A DNA stretch of 38,723 nucleotides, taken from contig NZ_BBBI01000020.1 in the NCBI RefSeq assembly GCF_001315985.1, positions 1-38,723 on the forward strand, in the 5' to 3' direction. This DNA is from Vulcanisaeta distributa JCM 11216. Lineage in GTDB: Archaea > Thermoproteota > Thermoprotei > Thermoproteales > Thermocladiaceae. A program made the translations under genes and the position numbers. Each line of letters starts with the position of its first letter. The first letter of the stretch is position 1. Under the pieces are notes generated by a model. The model searched no databases, was not told the origin of the DNA, and was given only the letters and a program-made list of their open reading frames with translations. Shown one piece after another: positions 17,634 to 27,989 of this stretch.

Positions 17634-20600
17634 ATGTATAGTAGGTTTGGGTTTATTGATAGGCCGCTGAATCCAAGTGGAGTTCCGCCTATTGAGCGTA
17701 GGTACTCGCCAGTTGGCTTTGAGGGTGAGCTTGAGAGGGTTAAGGCCGCAATCAATGCCTTCCTTAGGGGGGGTAGTGATAATGTTGCTGTCGTCATCGT
17801 TGGGCAGTATGGTTGGGGGGTAAGAGCGAGTTACTCGATGCGGTGGAGGCCGTGGCGCAGGGCCTTGGGCTCAGGGTTCTTAGGCTACCGCTTACCTTCG
17901 GTCTTGACATTAACGTGGTCATAAACTCACTGCTTAAGGCGCGCGGCAGCTCTAATGAGCCCCCCCTGCTCCTGCTTATTGACGAGGCTGATGAGGTTAG
18001 TAGGGCTGTTGAGCTTAGTAATGCCCTTAGCCCAGCGATGCCAGTAAGGTTAGGGACTTGGTCATTAGGCTTGGCTCGTTAATTAGGGCTTTGATTGAGC
18101 CCAGGAATTATAGGGATGTTCTTGGTGTTGATCCCAAGAGGCTTGGCAAGGTTATGATGGTCCTAGCTTTCACACCGCAACTCTACTATAACATACTCAA
18201 GAACATGGTGCCCGACGTATTCGACATAACGAGGGGGGGTAGGGTATACATGGAGATAGTGCTTGATGAGAGGATGCCCCTATGGCTCTACGAGGCAATG
18301 CTACTGCAGCGCTTCAATGCCTACTCCACGGATGAGAGGCTTGACTTGGTTAGGAAGGGCTTGATAAGTGGCCTTCATCCATTGAGGCGTGAGTACTTGG
18401 CCACGCTTTATGAGCTGGTGGCTAACACTGAGGGTGGTAAGGCTTCGCCGAGGGCCTTGGTTAAGTTCACGTCTAAACTCCTGGATATGGTTGTGGAGAG
18501 GGGTAAGGAGCTTAATTACGAGTTATTTGAGGAGTTCCTGAAGAGCGAGGTCTCCAACGGTGAGTTGAAGGCATACCTTGACGTGATTAATGAGGGACCT
18601 AATGATGAGAGGGGGATCCAGGGTATTTAAGGCATTGTTACTATCAGGCATACCAAGAGGTATTGGTGATTTAAGTTCGGAGCTTGGGTTTGATGTTACA
18701 TCGTATATCAATGCGATGGTTAAGGCTGGGTTGATTGAGGAGGTTCAGGTCGTTAGGTTTAAGCTTGATAATGATGGATTAGGTAGGGTCAATAATGAGC
18801 TGGTTAAGTTAAGCATGGCGCCTATTGAGGGTGATCTTAGGGATATATCGATAAGCTATGGCTCGTATTACACGGCGTATGAGGGTGAGCTCATAATCTA
18901 CGTGGTATTTCCAGGTAATGCTAAGGTTTCGTCAACCACAAGCATAACTAAGGCATACCAGGTATCGCCCAGGTTACATAGGATGCTCGTTTTTGGTAGG
19001 GAACCTGAGGAGGTCATTAGGGCTAAGGAGGAGGTTGGTAAGGCCATAGGCATTGTTAATGCGTTTCGTGAGGACTTGGCAATGGAGATAGTTAGGGCGG
19101 CGCTTGGTTCGCAAGTAACGCTTTACCCACTGTCAGGTGCTTTGTTTGGTGTTATTGAGAATCCGCTTGATGTTAGGATTGGTGTTATTGTGAGTATGGA
19201 TGGGGGGGAACCCAGTCAGCTCATTAAATTGTTGAGTAAGGTTGTTAATGAGGGCGTAATTACGGTTAATGGCCAGGAGAGGGTTATTGACTCGTTATTA
19301 GTCATTATAATATCCAGGACTCTACTCACCAATGATATAGTGAAGAATGTTGTTGAGCTCATCAGTAAGTTATCCTGGAAGCTCGTGCTTGGTCCAGCGA
19401 CTGACTTTACGTACTTCTCCATATTTGGTTCTGATAGGATTGATGAGCTTAGGTCCATAGTAATTGGTTCCAGGCTTGAGAGGTTGGATAGGGTTCCTAG
19501 GGAGTACTCGGTCTTTCTCGAGAGGCTTAATGATTATAGGGATGAGGTGTTGGCGTTTAGGGATAGGGTTAGGCAGAGGGTTCTTCAGTACACCATGGCC
19601 ATTAGGCGTGGCGCTAAGGAGTCAAAGGATGCCGTGATCAGGCATATCGTTGAGGCTTGGGTTAAGGGTGAGGGCCTTGAGGATCAGCCTGAGGTTTTTA
19701 GGGATGAGGGTGGTAAGGCTAGGGTTAGTCCTGTTGAGTTGAGCTTCATAAATTACCTAAGGTCATTGGGTAAGCAGAGCTTCACAGTGAAGGAGCTTGA
19801 GTACCTCATAAGGAGGTTATACCCAACGCACCTATGGAGGGAGTTTAAGGAGAGCGATTTGATTAAGTTACTAAGTCTTAGGGGATTGTTATTGCCAGTT
19901 AATGATAACCTGACTGAGTATGCCCCCCCATACTCGCCCGAACTCGTGCCTAAGGTACTAACCATACTCAGTGAGCATATGGGGAGACTTAGTGAGTCTC
20001 TCCGTAAGCCATTATCGATAAGCATTGATGAGTTGAAGATGAGTATTGAGGTTCAACCTGGGATCAATGTTCAGGATAGCGATTGCGAAAGGGCGTTCAC
20101 ATTGTTGAAGGCCGTGCCTGAGACGTCGAGTGAGTTCCTAAGGAGGTACTCATTATTTATGCTATGTATTGATAGGTTGGAGGGCGAGGTTGATCAGAGG
20201 CTTGAGGAATTGAATAATGAACTATCCGCATTATCATCATCATTAAATAATATAATTAAGGACCTATCGAACAAATTGGGCAGCGCCAGGAAGGGCATTA
20301 ATGAGTATTTACCGGCGCTTTCAAACGAAATTGATTCAAGGATTAACAACTTAATCGAGAGGGTTAAGTCATATATCCTGAGACTCAATGGACTTGAGTT
20401 GGAGAATATTAAGGAGAGCTTACCAACAATACTCGAGACAATAAACTCCGAGGTTAACGGCATGATTGAGCTAATGAATATCCTGAGGGGTATTGAGGAT
20501 AGGATTAAGGAGTACGTAGAATTAACGGGCATATTAAGAAATGCATCAGTCATAGTGGGTAAGGGCATCTCCGAAATGGCCATTGAGGACTTCATAAATG

Positions 20601-21076
20601 ACTTGTTACCATTAATAAGGCATGGTTCATTGGACTTATTGAATAATTACTTAAACGAACTAACGCGCATTGTTGAGTTAAGACGCAGGGAGCTTAGTGA
20701 GGTCTTGGGCAATGTTAATGCGCTTATTGATAAGTACGCTAGGATAACTGCATGGCTTAAGAAGAGAATCAACAATAAATTAGTTAGTAAGTTATTGGGT
20801 GATAGTGTTCCCGAGGTTCCAAGCCCATCACCTGCACTTGACAATGCCAAGTATATCAGCGATGCGATTAGGAACATCGATGAGGTGATTAGCGAGATTG
20901 GTAAGGAGCTTAACATACCCAAGGACTTACTCATTAAGGTTGCATCGTTGGGACCTAACGTGGGTATTGACGAAGGGTCCATAGCCAGGGAACTCAATAT
21001 TGATATCTCCACGGTTAATAAGTACCTGGAGAGTATGTGGAGGGCAGGTCTAATTGATAGAAAGTATGTAACGTGA
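17634..21076 (+). CDS. Very large P-loop ATPase with coiled coil and two winged-helix segments (frameshifted)
   Basis: About 1,145 residues in three overlapping frames. N-terminus IDRPLNPSGVPPIERRYSPV, then Walker A at residues about 60-67. As written a G6 run (17815-17820) breaks it; with four G it reads GQYGWGKSELLDAV, a perfect GxxxxGKS. Walker B is LLLLIDEADE near residue 115. Shifts near 18025 (one-base deletion) and at a G5 run (18611-18615; four G restore frame as ERGSRVFKALLLSG) join the parts. After the ATPase comes a winged-helix-like segment (LSSELGFDVTSYINAMVKAGL), a long mixed domain, coiled coil from about residue 820 (LEELNNELSALSSSLNNII), and a C-terminal winged helix (SIARELNIDISTVNKYLESM). 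I do not recognise the family. The operon with a NurA nuclease suggests DNA processing. Confidence 0.7.
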
Positions 21077-21086
21077 GGTGGTGCTC

Positions 21087-21749
21087 ATGAAGATTGCGAT
21101 TCTCGGGCTAGGGAGGAATTGCATACCCAATGAAGTATTTAGTTGCGAAGATACCGACGATGCTACCGTAATCATTGACTTAATCGGCGGTCTTAGGTCC
21201 TTGAACGTTAAGGCTCAGTTAGTAGTCTCATCGAACCCTGAACCTCTCGTTCCGGTTAAGAGGCGTGTGGTTGATGAGATTGCGATTGGTAATTCCGTGT
21301 TAAGGACTTTAATAGGTCTTGGGGGGGAGCTCGATGGTGATGCCGTTATTAAGGGTGTTAGGGGGGGTGAGGTATTTGGCGTTTCAGTGAGTGGTAAGGT
21401 CGTACTCTTCGCAAGGCCATTACTCATTTACCTAGTCCATGACCCTGAACCGCTCATTAACGAGTTGAAGCTCCTGCTTAGTAATGCCCCCCCACCCAGT
21501 GTTAGTATTGAGGATGTGGTTAAGGAGTTGGCGTCCTTAATAATTTCTGAGAGACGTAGTAAGAAGGTTTCGCGCACGTTGGCTTACCTGGAGGAGTTTC
21601 TTCAAGACGGTGATGTTAGTAGGTTGCCGCCATACATACTCGACTTACTGACTGGCGTTGGTGCTGTGCAGGGTGATAGGGTTAATAGGGAATTGATTGA
21701 GAGAATAATAGGCGAGGTGAAGGCCAGGATATACCCGAGGAGGAGCTGA
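21087..21749 (+). CDS. Unknown protein between the large ATPase and NurA
   Basis: 220 residues, intact. ATG 21087 lies 10 nt after the ATPase stop with a GAGGTG-type ribosome site just upstream (21075-21081), so I prefer it to GTG 21078. It opens with an alternating beta/alpha pattern (MKIAILGLGRNCIPNE, ATVIIDLIGGLRSL) and has a middle beta-rich part (VIKGVRGGEVFGVSVSGKVV). The C-terminal half is helical (TLAYLEEFLQDGDVSRLPPY; basic terminus ARIYPRRS). No motif I can name. Spacing of 1 nt to the NurA start indicates translational coupling and a shared function. Confidence 0.55.
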   Translation: MKIAILGLGRNCIPNEVFSCEDTDDATVIIDLIGGLRSLNVKAQLVVSSNPEPLVPVKRRVVDEIAIGNSVLRTLIGLGGELDGDAVIKGVRGGEVFGVSVSGKVVLFARPLLIYLVHDPEPLINELKLLLSNAPPPSVSIEDVVKELASLIISERRSKKVSRTLAYLEEFLQDGDVSRLPPYILDLLTGVGAVQGDRVNRELIERIIGEVKARIYPRRS

Positions 21750-21750
21750 G

Positions 21751-22682
21751 ATGTTTAATGACGTAGTAATAAACATGCTGGAACTCATTGAGACCAGGAT
21801 AGCCCAAATGAGGGATAGGGCACTTGACCTACTTAATAATGCAGGTAATTTCATCGACCATGTAATCGAGGTGGTGCCAAGCAGGGATTTTACTAAGTTC
21901 ATAGCCGTTGATTCCGGGTTTACGGAGGTAACGTACCTCGGCTTTAGGATTGCGGTCATTAACATAGCCCTCCTAGTGAATACTGACGGTAGGGGGGGCA
22001 CATAATAAATAGGTTTGATGCTATACTCGGCGTTTCCAGTGAGGAGTTGGAAAGGATGGCGTTGGATATGGAGGCCCAATACGCGCTGGAGTACTTAAGG
22101 CTCTTTCCAGTAGATGTGGTGCTGCTTGATGGTGCGTTGATGGGAAGGAATTACGTGAGTAAGTTTAGTGTCCCATTGATTGGTCATGTTAAGGATGTTA
22201 GGAGTAACAGGTATTCGCAGGGGGGGATAGTTGATGGTGGGTTCAGGGACTACGTCAATAAGGCTCTGCAGGTAATGGAGGAGCCCTTGGTAATGCATAT
22301 GGTTATGGAGACATATAGAGCTAGGAATAAGTCAACAAATGCCCTAATCACTAGGCCTTACGTGGTCGGTAGGGTTGGTGATAGGGAGGTTTATGGATTT
22401 TATGTTCAATACCTACCAGCGACGTTACCGATATATACTGAGTACGTGGGCGAGCCCGGCATGATTCAGCACGTGGTATCACGCATAGCCCCATTGTCGA
22501 CAATGCCGAGGCTTGGTTATCCAGCTCCACTGTACATTGTTGATAGGGTTGCTAAGGTGAATGCGGACTTCAGGGGGGGGATGGTTAGGTTAATAATGGA
22601 GAAGTTGGGTGGTGAGGTCTTGAGTGAGTTAAGGGGTATGTACTTAAGGATGGGACTTAACGAGTATGTAAAGAGCAATTGA
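21751..22682 (+). CDS. NurA-domain nuclease (frameshifted)
   Basis: About 310 residues. Motif I, FIAVDSGFTEV (residues about 50-60), provides the catalytic Asp of the NurA fold. VDVVLLDGALMGRN provides the second conserved Asp-Gly. The late GYPAPLYIVDRVAKV corresponds to the C-terminal Y-P-x-P-L motif of the family. The frame is lost at a G7 run (21992-21998); five G give TDGRGHIINRFDAILG and restore it. Classical NurA is a 5'-3' ssDNA exonuclease/endonuclease that works with the HerA hexameric ATPase in DNA end resection. Here the partner in the operon is not HerA but the large P-loop ATPase. Confidence 0.75.
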
Positions 22683-22723
22683 TCAATTAAATTACGCATT
22701 TAAGAGTTTCGTACCTAGGTGAA

Positions 22724-22801
22724 GCATCATCCCGGGTTCAATTCATCACATGATCAGTAGCGTCCTTGACCTAATCACCAAGTAAGGTGCATCATCCCGG
22801 G
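22724..22801. repeat. Pair of 13-bp direct repeats with a CCCGGG core
   Basis: GCATCATCCCGGG occurs at 22724-22736 and 22789-22801, 65 bp apart. Both are preceded by an AGGTG and followed within 10 bp by AATTC. The second copy also contains the palindrome ATCCCGGGAT. They fill the 183-bp gap between the NurA gene and the Cys-rich gene. Operator-like; no protein-coding signal in the gap. Confidence 0.5.
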
Positions 22802-22865
22802 ATTTAATTCTTTTTACTTACAATGACCATTAAGCAAATAAAGCATTAAGGGATTTGATTGTTAG

Positions 22866-23231
22866 ATGTTGATTTATATTGTGCGTGCAATGAACGAGCT
22901 TAGGAGGTGTCTCTCAATCTATGATGAGTTTGAGTGCTCGGCATATCTTAACAGGACATATGGCACATGGATGGTTAGGCTCAGTAATGATGAGGCTAAT
23001 GCAATCCTTAACGAAGCATCCAAGGTATGCACGCAGGTTGAGAGCAGCTTCCTCTACTGTATATTCTGCGTTGGTTCGCAGTGCAGTATGGAGCCCTCGG
23101 AATCTGTGACTAAGTACATAATTGACTGTCTCGATAAGCTCAACATCAGGCAGGGTGTAAGGGATGCACTGAGGAGTATGCTTAATAAGGCTGTGGAGAT
23201 TAATTCCGAGGTCGCCTGCACCGGTGAGTAA
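22866..23231 (+). CDS. Small Cys-rich protein of unknown function
   Basis: 121 residues from ATG 22866 (or 113 from ATG 22890, MNELRRCLSIYDEF). Eight or more Cys residues, including FLYCIFCVGSQCSM in the middle and SEVACTGE at the end, suggest a metal or cluster site or disulfides. Helical otherwise. It is separated by 3 nt from the next membrane-protein gene, so the two are probably one operon. No family recognised. Confidence 0.5.
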   Translation: MLIYIVRAMNELRRCLSIYDEFECSAYLNRTYGTWMVRLSNDEANAILNEASKVCTQVESSFLYCIFCVGSQCSMEPSESVTKYIIDCLDKLNIRQGVRDALRSMLNKAVEINSEVACTGE

Positions 23232-23234
23232 CTA

Positions 23235-24302
23235 ATGCTTAGGCAGGCAATCTTTGGAGGAGTCTTCGATAAATTGCCACAGGACGTTTACAGGAGATGG
23301 TTCATCTACCAAATGAGGGTTTCCCAGGCATTATTAATAATCTCCATGGCATCCTTCATAATTGGTTCGGCTGTTTTGGCGTTGAGGTATGGGCGCCTAC
23401 ATGGGGATTTAATGCTCGGCGGCTTGGTATTATTCTACATAGGCATAATGTTCAGCCAGCACCCTGGCTTCACGAGGGTTATGCCAAGCCCGCTTGCGTC
23501 AATGCTAATTGGCTTATTAGCCATTGCCTGGTTCGTGATTTACGCATTGGGAATGTGGCTTAGCTGGATAGTGGGCGTTATTCTCGCGCTATACTACGCG
23601 CTACTGTTGATTATCAGGGGTGGCTTAGGCAGGAAACCCCCCCTTTACTGGCCCAACACATTCTTCCTGAGCGGTTTGATTAGCTTAATGATTGCCCTAT
23701 ACCTAGGTGGCTTTAGACTGGTGGTATTCCCCCCCGTGGCGTCAATCGTTAGTCTCATGAGGCGTGTTGAGAGTAGGCAAAGGCCCATCTACGCCATTGA
23801 TGTACCATACGCGGTCCTACTCCCTGTGATGACGTACTACCTCAATAACCCCCCCATAGACCTGGCAATACTTTCGCTACTCACGTTAATAGTCATTGGC
23901 GTACCCAGGAAATTCGGACCCGCGTTTAAGACTATATACTCAAGGGCCTACCCAATCGGTTCATCGCTTGGTAGGGCGATGCTAATAATCACCGCAATCC
24001 TGGCATTAGTTGGAGTTCCGCTGGGTGATGTCGTTCACGCGCTTTTCATAGGCTTCATAGCCGTAATAATGTCCTCACTCTGCATACCAATGCTTAACCC
24101 AGGCATCCTCTGGTTCTCAATGAGGCGCTATGGCATTGCTGGCTTCGAAATACCAACACTCCTCTTCATATCAGCCATATTAAGGGCAATTTATTACCTA
24201 GTCGGCCCACAACTAATCGCTGCGTCCCTAATCCTCGTATTCATGGCGTATATCGAGGTCGCGGCATCATACTTAAGCGGTGAGAGGGTTAAGGTGCTTT
24301 AA
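23235..24302 (+). CDS. Polytopic membrane protein (about 10-12 TM)
   Basis: 355 residues, intact, with regularly spaced hydrophobic helices from residue 30 to the end and short loops. The first 25 residues are soluble (FDKLPQDVYRRWFIYQMRV). Loop features include SQHPGFTRVMPSPLAS and MRRVESRQRPIY. Three C7 runs (23637, 23729, 23849) give Pro-Pro pairs. I cannot assign a transporter family. Its 3' end overlaps the convergent DUF99 gene by 14 nt. Confidence 0.5.
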   Translation: MLRQAIFGGVFDKLPQDVYRRWFIYQMRVSQALLIISMASFIIGSAVLALRYGRLHGDLMLGGLVLFYIGIMFSQHPGFTRVMPSPLASMLIGLLAIAWFVIYALGMWLSWIVGVILALYYALLLIIRGGLGRKPPLYWPNTFFLSGLISLMIALYLGGFRLVVFPPVASIVSLMRRVESRQRPIYAIDVPYAVLLPVMTYYLNNPPIDLAILSLLTLIVIGVPRKFGPAFKTIYSRAYPIGSSLGRAMLIITAILALVGVPLGDVVHALFIGFIAVIMSSLCIPMLNPGILWFSMRRYGIAGFEIPTLLFISAILRAIYYLVGPQLIAASLILVFMAYIEVAASYLSGERVKVL

Positions 24303-24876
24303 CGTAGTTAAGTAGCGCATTCGCTATCAACCTTGCGACCCTAATCGGCTCGGGCCTCTTACCCTCCTTAACAAACTTCCTAATTATTGTCCTAGCCGTC
24401 CTATAGTCAATCCCGGTAAACCTCACGTAAACCCTTAAACCACCGGGTAGCAGCATTTCCTTAGGCTTACCCAACTTCTCATAAAGTCTCACCCTCACGT
24501 CTGAATCGCTTAGAAACAACTTCCTCAGCGCATTTACGACATCACCCTCAGGCTCCTCGAAGGTCAGGCACATTATGGGCAGGCCCAGTTCATTCGCTAG
24601 CCTCTCCAGGTCAATTATGTTGTACCAGGATATTATACAGCCATCGATCATCAACAACTGAATGTCATTCCTATTAAATGACCTGTATAGGCTTATTACG
24701 GCATCCGTAGCGTCTAAACCACCGACTGTGGTCCTACCCAGCGATACACCATCAATAACGCCATCACTCCTCATGACAACGCCAACCAATATCGAGTACT
24801 TAAGGTCAAGCCTAAAGCTCTCGGCTATACCAAGGGCCCTCACGCCAGGCTTACTAACAAGGGAATCAGTACCCAT
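24289..24876 (-). CDS. DUF99 family protein (endonuclease V-like fold)
   Basis: 195 residues, intact. Typical DUF99 opening VRALGIAESFRL, the VGVVMRSDGVIDG strand with the conserved ThrVal-Gly-Gly-x-Asp-Ala-Thr-Asp stretch (GRTTVGGLDATDAVI), LLMIDGCIISWYNI and the PIMCLTFEEPEG segment. The C-terminal part has RFTGIDYRTARTIIRKF. DUF99 is archaeal, structurally related to endonuclease V, with no established activity. A TATA-like TTATAATTTAAAC lies about 33 nt upstream (24903-24916). Confidence 0.8.
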   Translation of the reverse strand: MGTDSLVSKPGVRALGIAESFRLDLKYSILVGVVMRSDGVIDGVSLGRTTVGGLDATDAVISLYRSFNRNDIQLLMIDGCIISWYNIIDLERLANELGLPIMCLTFEEPEGDVVNALRKLFLSDSDVRVRLYEKLGKPKEMLLPGGLRVYVRFTGIDYRTARTIIRKFVKEGKRPEPIRVARLIANALLNYVKAP

Positions 24877-24990
24877 ACTGCTCTAATCACGTAATGTTCC
24901 ACAGTTTAAATTATAATACTTAACATATACTATGAATTAATTGATTACCGGAGTTACAGGAACAATTTTCATTAAAACATTAATCATTAA

Positions 24991-25101
24991 TTAATTTGAA
25001 TAGCCAAACTCGGTGCTAAGCTGCGTCGTGCTTAAGCTTAAGGCTGCAGTCATTATGAGCACAATCATTAATGTAAATCCTAATCTATGCATCGTATTCA
25101 T
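24991..25101 (-). CDS. 36-residue hydrophobic peptide
   Basis: ATG 25101 to TAA 24991. Sequence begins MNTMHRLGFTLMIVLIMTAA and then continues LSLSTTQLSTEFGYSN, which looks like a signal peptide or short membrane anchor plus a 15-residue polar tail. It lies 85 nt downstream of the surface protein on the same strand. The rest of the gap 24877-25186 is AT-rich and shows nothing else. Short length keeps confidence low. Confidence 0.35.
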   Translation of the reverse strand: MNTMHRLGFTLMIVLIMTAALSLSTTQLSTEFGYSN

Positions 25102-25186
25102 TAATCACCAGTTAATTTTATCCGATATATTGTGCCTTAAAATGCAATGATTATGGGACATACTAATACAATGTATAATGCACACT

Positions 25187-26964
25187 TTACTTATTGCAGT
25201 AGATGTTCCCTAGGTAGGGCTGTGTCGAATTAATGATTATGCCCACGGGGAATGCCTCGCCACTCACTGAGCCGTAGCTATACTTTATGGGTGTTCCGTA
25301 AAACGCCACGTAGTATGCCGAGCCGTAATTGGCGACTAAATTAACTATAGTATTGAAGTAAAAGAATGACGAGGAACCTGGCGGTGGAACCATGAGACCG
25401 GCTATGCCAAGGGTCACTAGACCCGCCAGGAACTGATTACCGCCGAATATCGCGGCTATGCTTGAACCAACACTTGGGTAAGCAAGGATTAAACCGGCTA
25501 TGAATAAGCCCGCCTCTGCAGCTATTCCATATGGGTTGGGATTGAATGTTGATGCAGCCACACTTAGTGAAAAGTAGCAGCCTGATGCCGTACATGTTAT
25601 ACTGGGGCTTGACGTGCATAAACCATTATAGTGATGATTACCGTTACTATCCCTCGAAATGAAGACATAATCATAAACATAGCTTGGGCTAATTAAACTG
25701 AACTTAGGCGCTATCTGGCTCATCATGAAGCTCATAATGCCATTACCGAGGTCAATGCCCGGCCATACCCACAGCACATTATTATGTATGGCACCTGGCA
25801 GTAGCTGATAACCGCCGTAGCATTAGCATACTCATCAAGCGAATAAGTATAGCCGTTCTGATCGACGTAGTAACCCTCGAACTGTATTAAGGCTAGGGTA
25901 CCATTGATACCTAGGTAAAGGAAGCCTGGTCCCCTATTGACGTAGTAATAAAGGTTCGGGTATGAGTACGATAATGAGGGACTTGACGAAAATGTGAAAT
26001 ATGCATAGATATTATCAACGTAATTATAGCCATTGTAGCCTCCATAAATAGGTAGATTACTTGAGAACTGTAGTGTTGGACCAACAACCTCAAGCCCAGA
26101 GCCCGGAACATTAACAGCTCCATAGAAACCAGAGCTCTTTTGAGCGTAACCGCCTATACTCAGCACTATCCCACCACCAATATTATTACTCCATGCGTCC
26201 TCGCCCCAGGCAATCCACAGTATGGGTATTGAACCATTAAATCCAGCGCAGGCACGTGGCTCCCAATAAATAATTCCTGTACCGGCATAGGTTGATGGCG
26301 GAGCGGCATTCAGTACATTAGTACTTCCGAGGCAGTTGTATGGTCCCACGAAGCCGTATGGGTCTACTAGGGAATTCATTATTGATGATGCGGCATTCGC
26401 AGTGCCATGGCTGTAGACAACCTTTACCGGCTTTACTCTGCTGAAGTATACATTTAGGTTTATTACTATTGATGCATTATTTACTATCCAAGTTGGGCTA
26501 AACGGAATTGCCGCCACTACGGTTCTGGTCTCGTTTGTGGACTTGTCAAAGTACGTAATGAATGCGAGCAGAGATGGCCATACCACATCTAGTGTATTTC
26601 CATTTAAGACCAAGCCCTTCACGGTCTCCCTGGCTATGTCCATTATCGGCTTCGCTGTTAGACTTATATTTAATGAGCCGACTCCATAATAATAACCTAT
26701 CGTATAAATATGCCCTTCACCTAGGGCGAATAGGCTGACGGTTAATGGGACTGGATTGCTATTTAAGTACCCACGTATTATGAGTATCGGCCTCCTTGTT
26801 GTTATGTTGTAGTAGTAAACCTGATATGTATCGGTACTGATTGCCAGTATTGGCTTGGGGGGGTTCAGCGACTGAGCGAGTGTACTTAATGCGATGAGTA
26901 TGATAATGGCGGCAATTGATATAGCAAACACCGTTATTGCAATAGTCCTCCTATTGATATTCAT
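25187..26964 (-). CDS. Large secreted or surface-anchored protein (frameshifted)
   Basis: Starts at ATG 26964 (MNINRRTIAITVFAISIAAI), a signal/anchor helix. The rest (about 590 residues) is rich in Tyr, Asn, Ser, Gly and Pro, with many NxS/T sites and aromatic beta-like stretches (YYYNITTRRP, WEPRACAGFNG, NLYYYVNRGPGF). One base, probably a T of TT, is missing near 25817: the frame passes from DEYANA to YGGYQLLPGAIHNN. The C-terminal part has a hydrophobic Gly/Ala-rich segment (GLFIAGLILAYPSVGSSIA). It resembles crenarchaeal S-layer or pilin-like surface proteins in composition; no domain identified. Confidence 0.55.
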
Positions 26965-27064
26965 GGATATTAAATAATCATTAATTACCAAGAATTTTTT
27001 ACTTCGGGTGTTCTTAAAAGATAGATCGAGCTGAATTGAATGAGCATTTTTAAATTTAATGGAG

Positions 27065-27938
27065 TTACACCCTGGGTTTTAGTCCTAACCTTATTAATCC
27101 ATCCTTGAGTCTCTGCATCTCTGGGTCGCTCAATGGTCTTAGGTATGGTTCCTTAACTGTTCCGAAGTCGTAACGCAGTAGATGCACGAGTTTGTAATAT
27201 CCATCAACCCCCCCTGGATACTCCTTAATCAACTCCCTAACCCTGGCTATTAAGTCCTGCTTCTCCATGGCTGACTGAAGCTACCGGTCCTGAAGTCATT
27301 GAACATTTCTCTCATGACCTCCGGAAGCACGTTGGCCATCGCGAGATACAACCCTTTGCCCCCCCAACCATAAGTGCCGGCAGTATTGTGGAGTCTGCGC
27401 CATTGAGCACAGTTATGCCTAGTCTAACGTGGCCCATTATCTGTGTTATGTCGCCAGTACTATCTTTAACACCGGCTATTTTAACACCATCACTGAGTAG
27501 CCTCGCTATTAGGTCTGGTGTTACGTTGAAGCCTGTGTTCTGCGGTATGTTGTAGATGAATATTGGTAGCTTCGTTAACTGGGACAGCTTCTCGTAGTAC
27601 CTCCTCAACGTTTCATAATCTGGTCTATAATAGATTGGTGGTATTGAGGAGATAGCCACTGCGCCATACCTCTCGGCAAGTCTCACCGTCTCCGCCACGT
27701 CCTGCCAATCAAATGAGAAGACATGAACCATTAACTGCCTATTCGTATTCCTTGAAATAACCTCCAAGGCCTCTCTCCTCTCCTCAAGTGTTAGGTATGG
27801 TCCCTGGCTAGTCGTACCAAATGGGTAGAAACCATCAACGCCAGCCTTCGTTAGTGAGTCAACGTGCCTCGCAAGGGACTCCTCATCCAATTTACCGTTT
27901 TTAAAGGGTATTGCCAAGGCTACGAATATTCCCTCCAT
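27065..27938 (-). CDS. DapA/KDG-aldolase family lyase (frameshifted)
   Basis: Class I pyruvate-dependent aldolase superfamily. Start MEGIFVALAIPFKNGKLDEE, the GTTSQGPYLTLEER loop, IFIYNIPQNTG with the conserved Tyr, and Schiff-base Lys in IAGVKDSTGD. The frame breaks after MVGGAKGCIS (one base missing near 27345) and again near 27285. The remainder (AMANVLPEVMREMFNDF, then EKQDLIARVRELIKEYPG and KEPYLRPLSDPEMQRL) is the usual C-terminal helical part. C7 at 27359-27365 gives MVGGAKG where relatives have an LGAKG-type turn. Could be dihydrodipicolinate synthase, 2-keto-3-deoxygluconate aldolase or a related lyase. Confidence 0.75.
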
Positions 27939-27989
27939 CGTAGGTATTCGGCATAAAGTCCTTAATAAAACTATTCATAATTAATTGGT

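Noticed and set aside
22724..22801. CRISPR array
   Set aside because: Only two 13-bp repeats with a 52-bp interval; no third unit, no leader and no cas genes.
22724..22810. C/D box guide RNA on the minus strand (GTGATGA and CTGA are present)
   Set aside because: The spacing between a C-like box and the CTGA is far longer than the usual 12 or so bases, the first box is imperfect, and no terminal D box follows.
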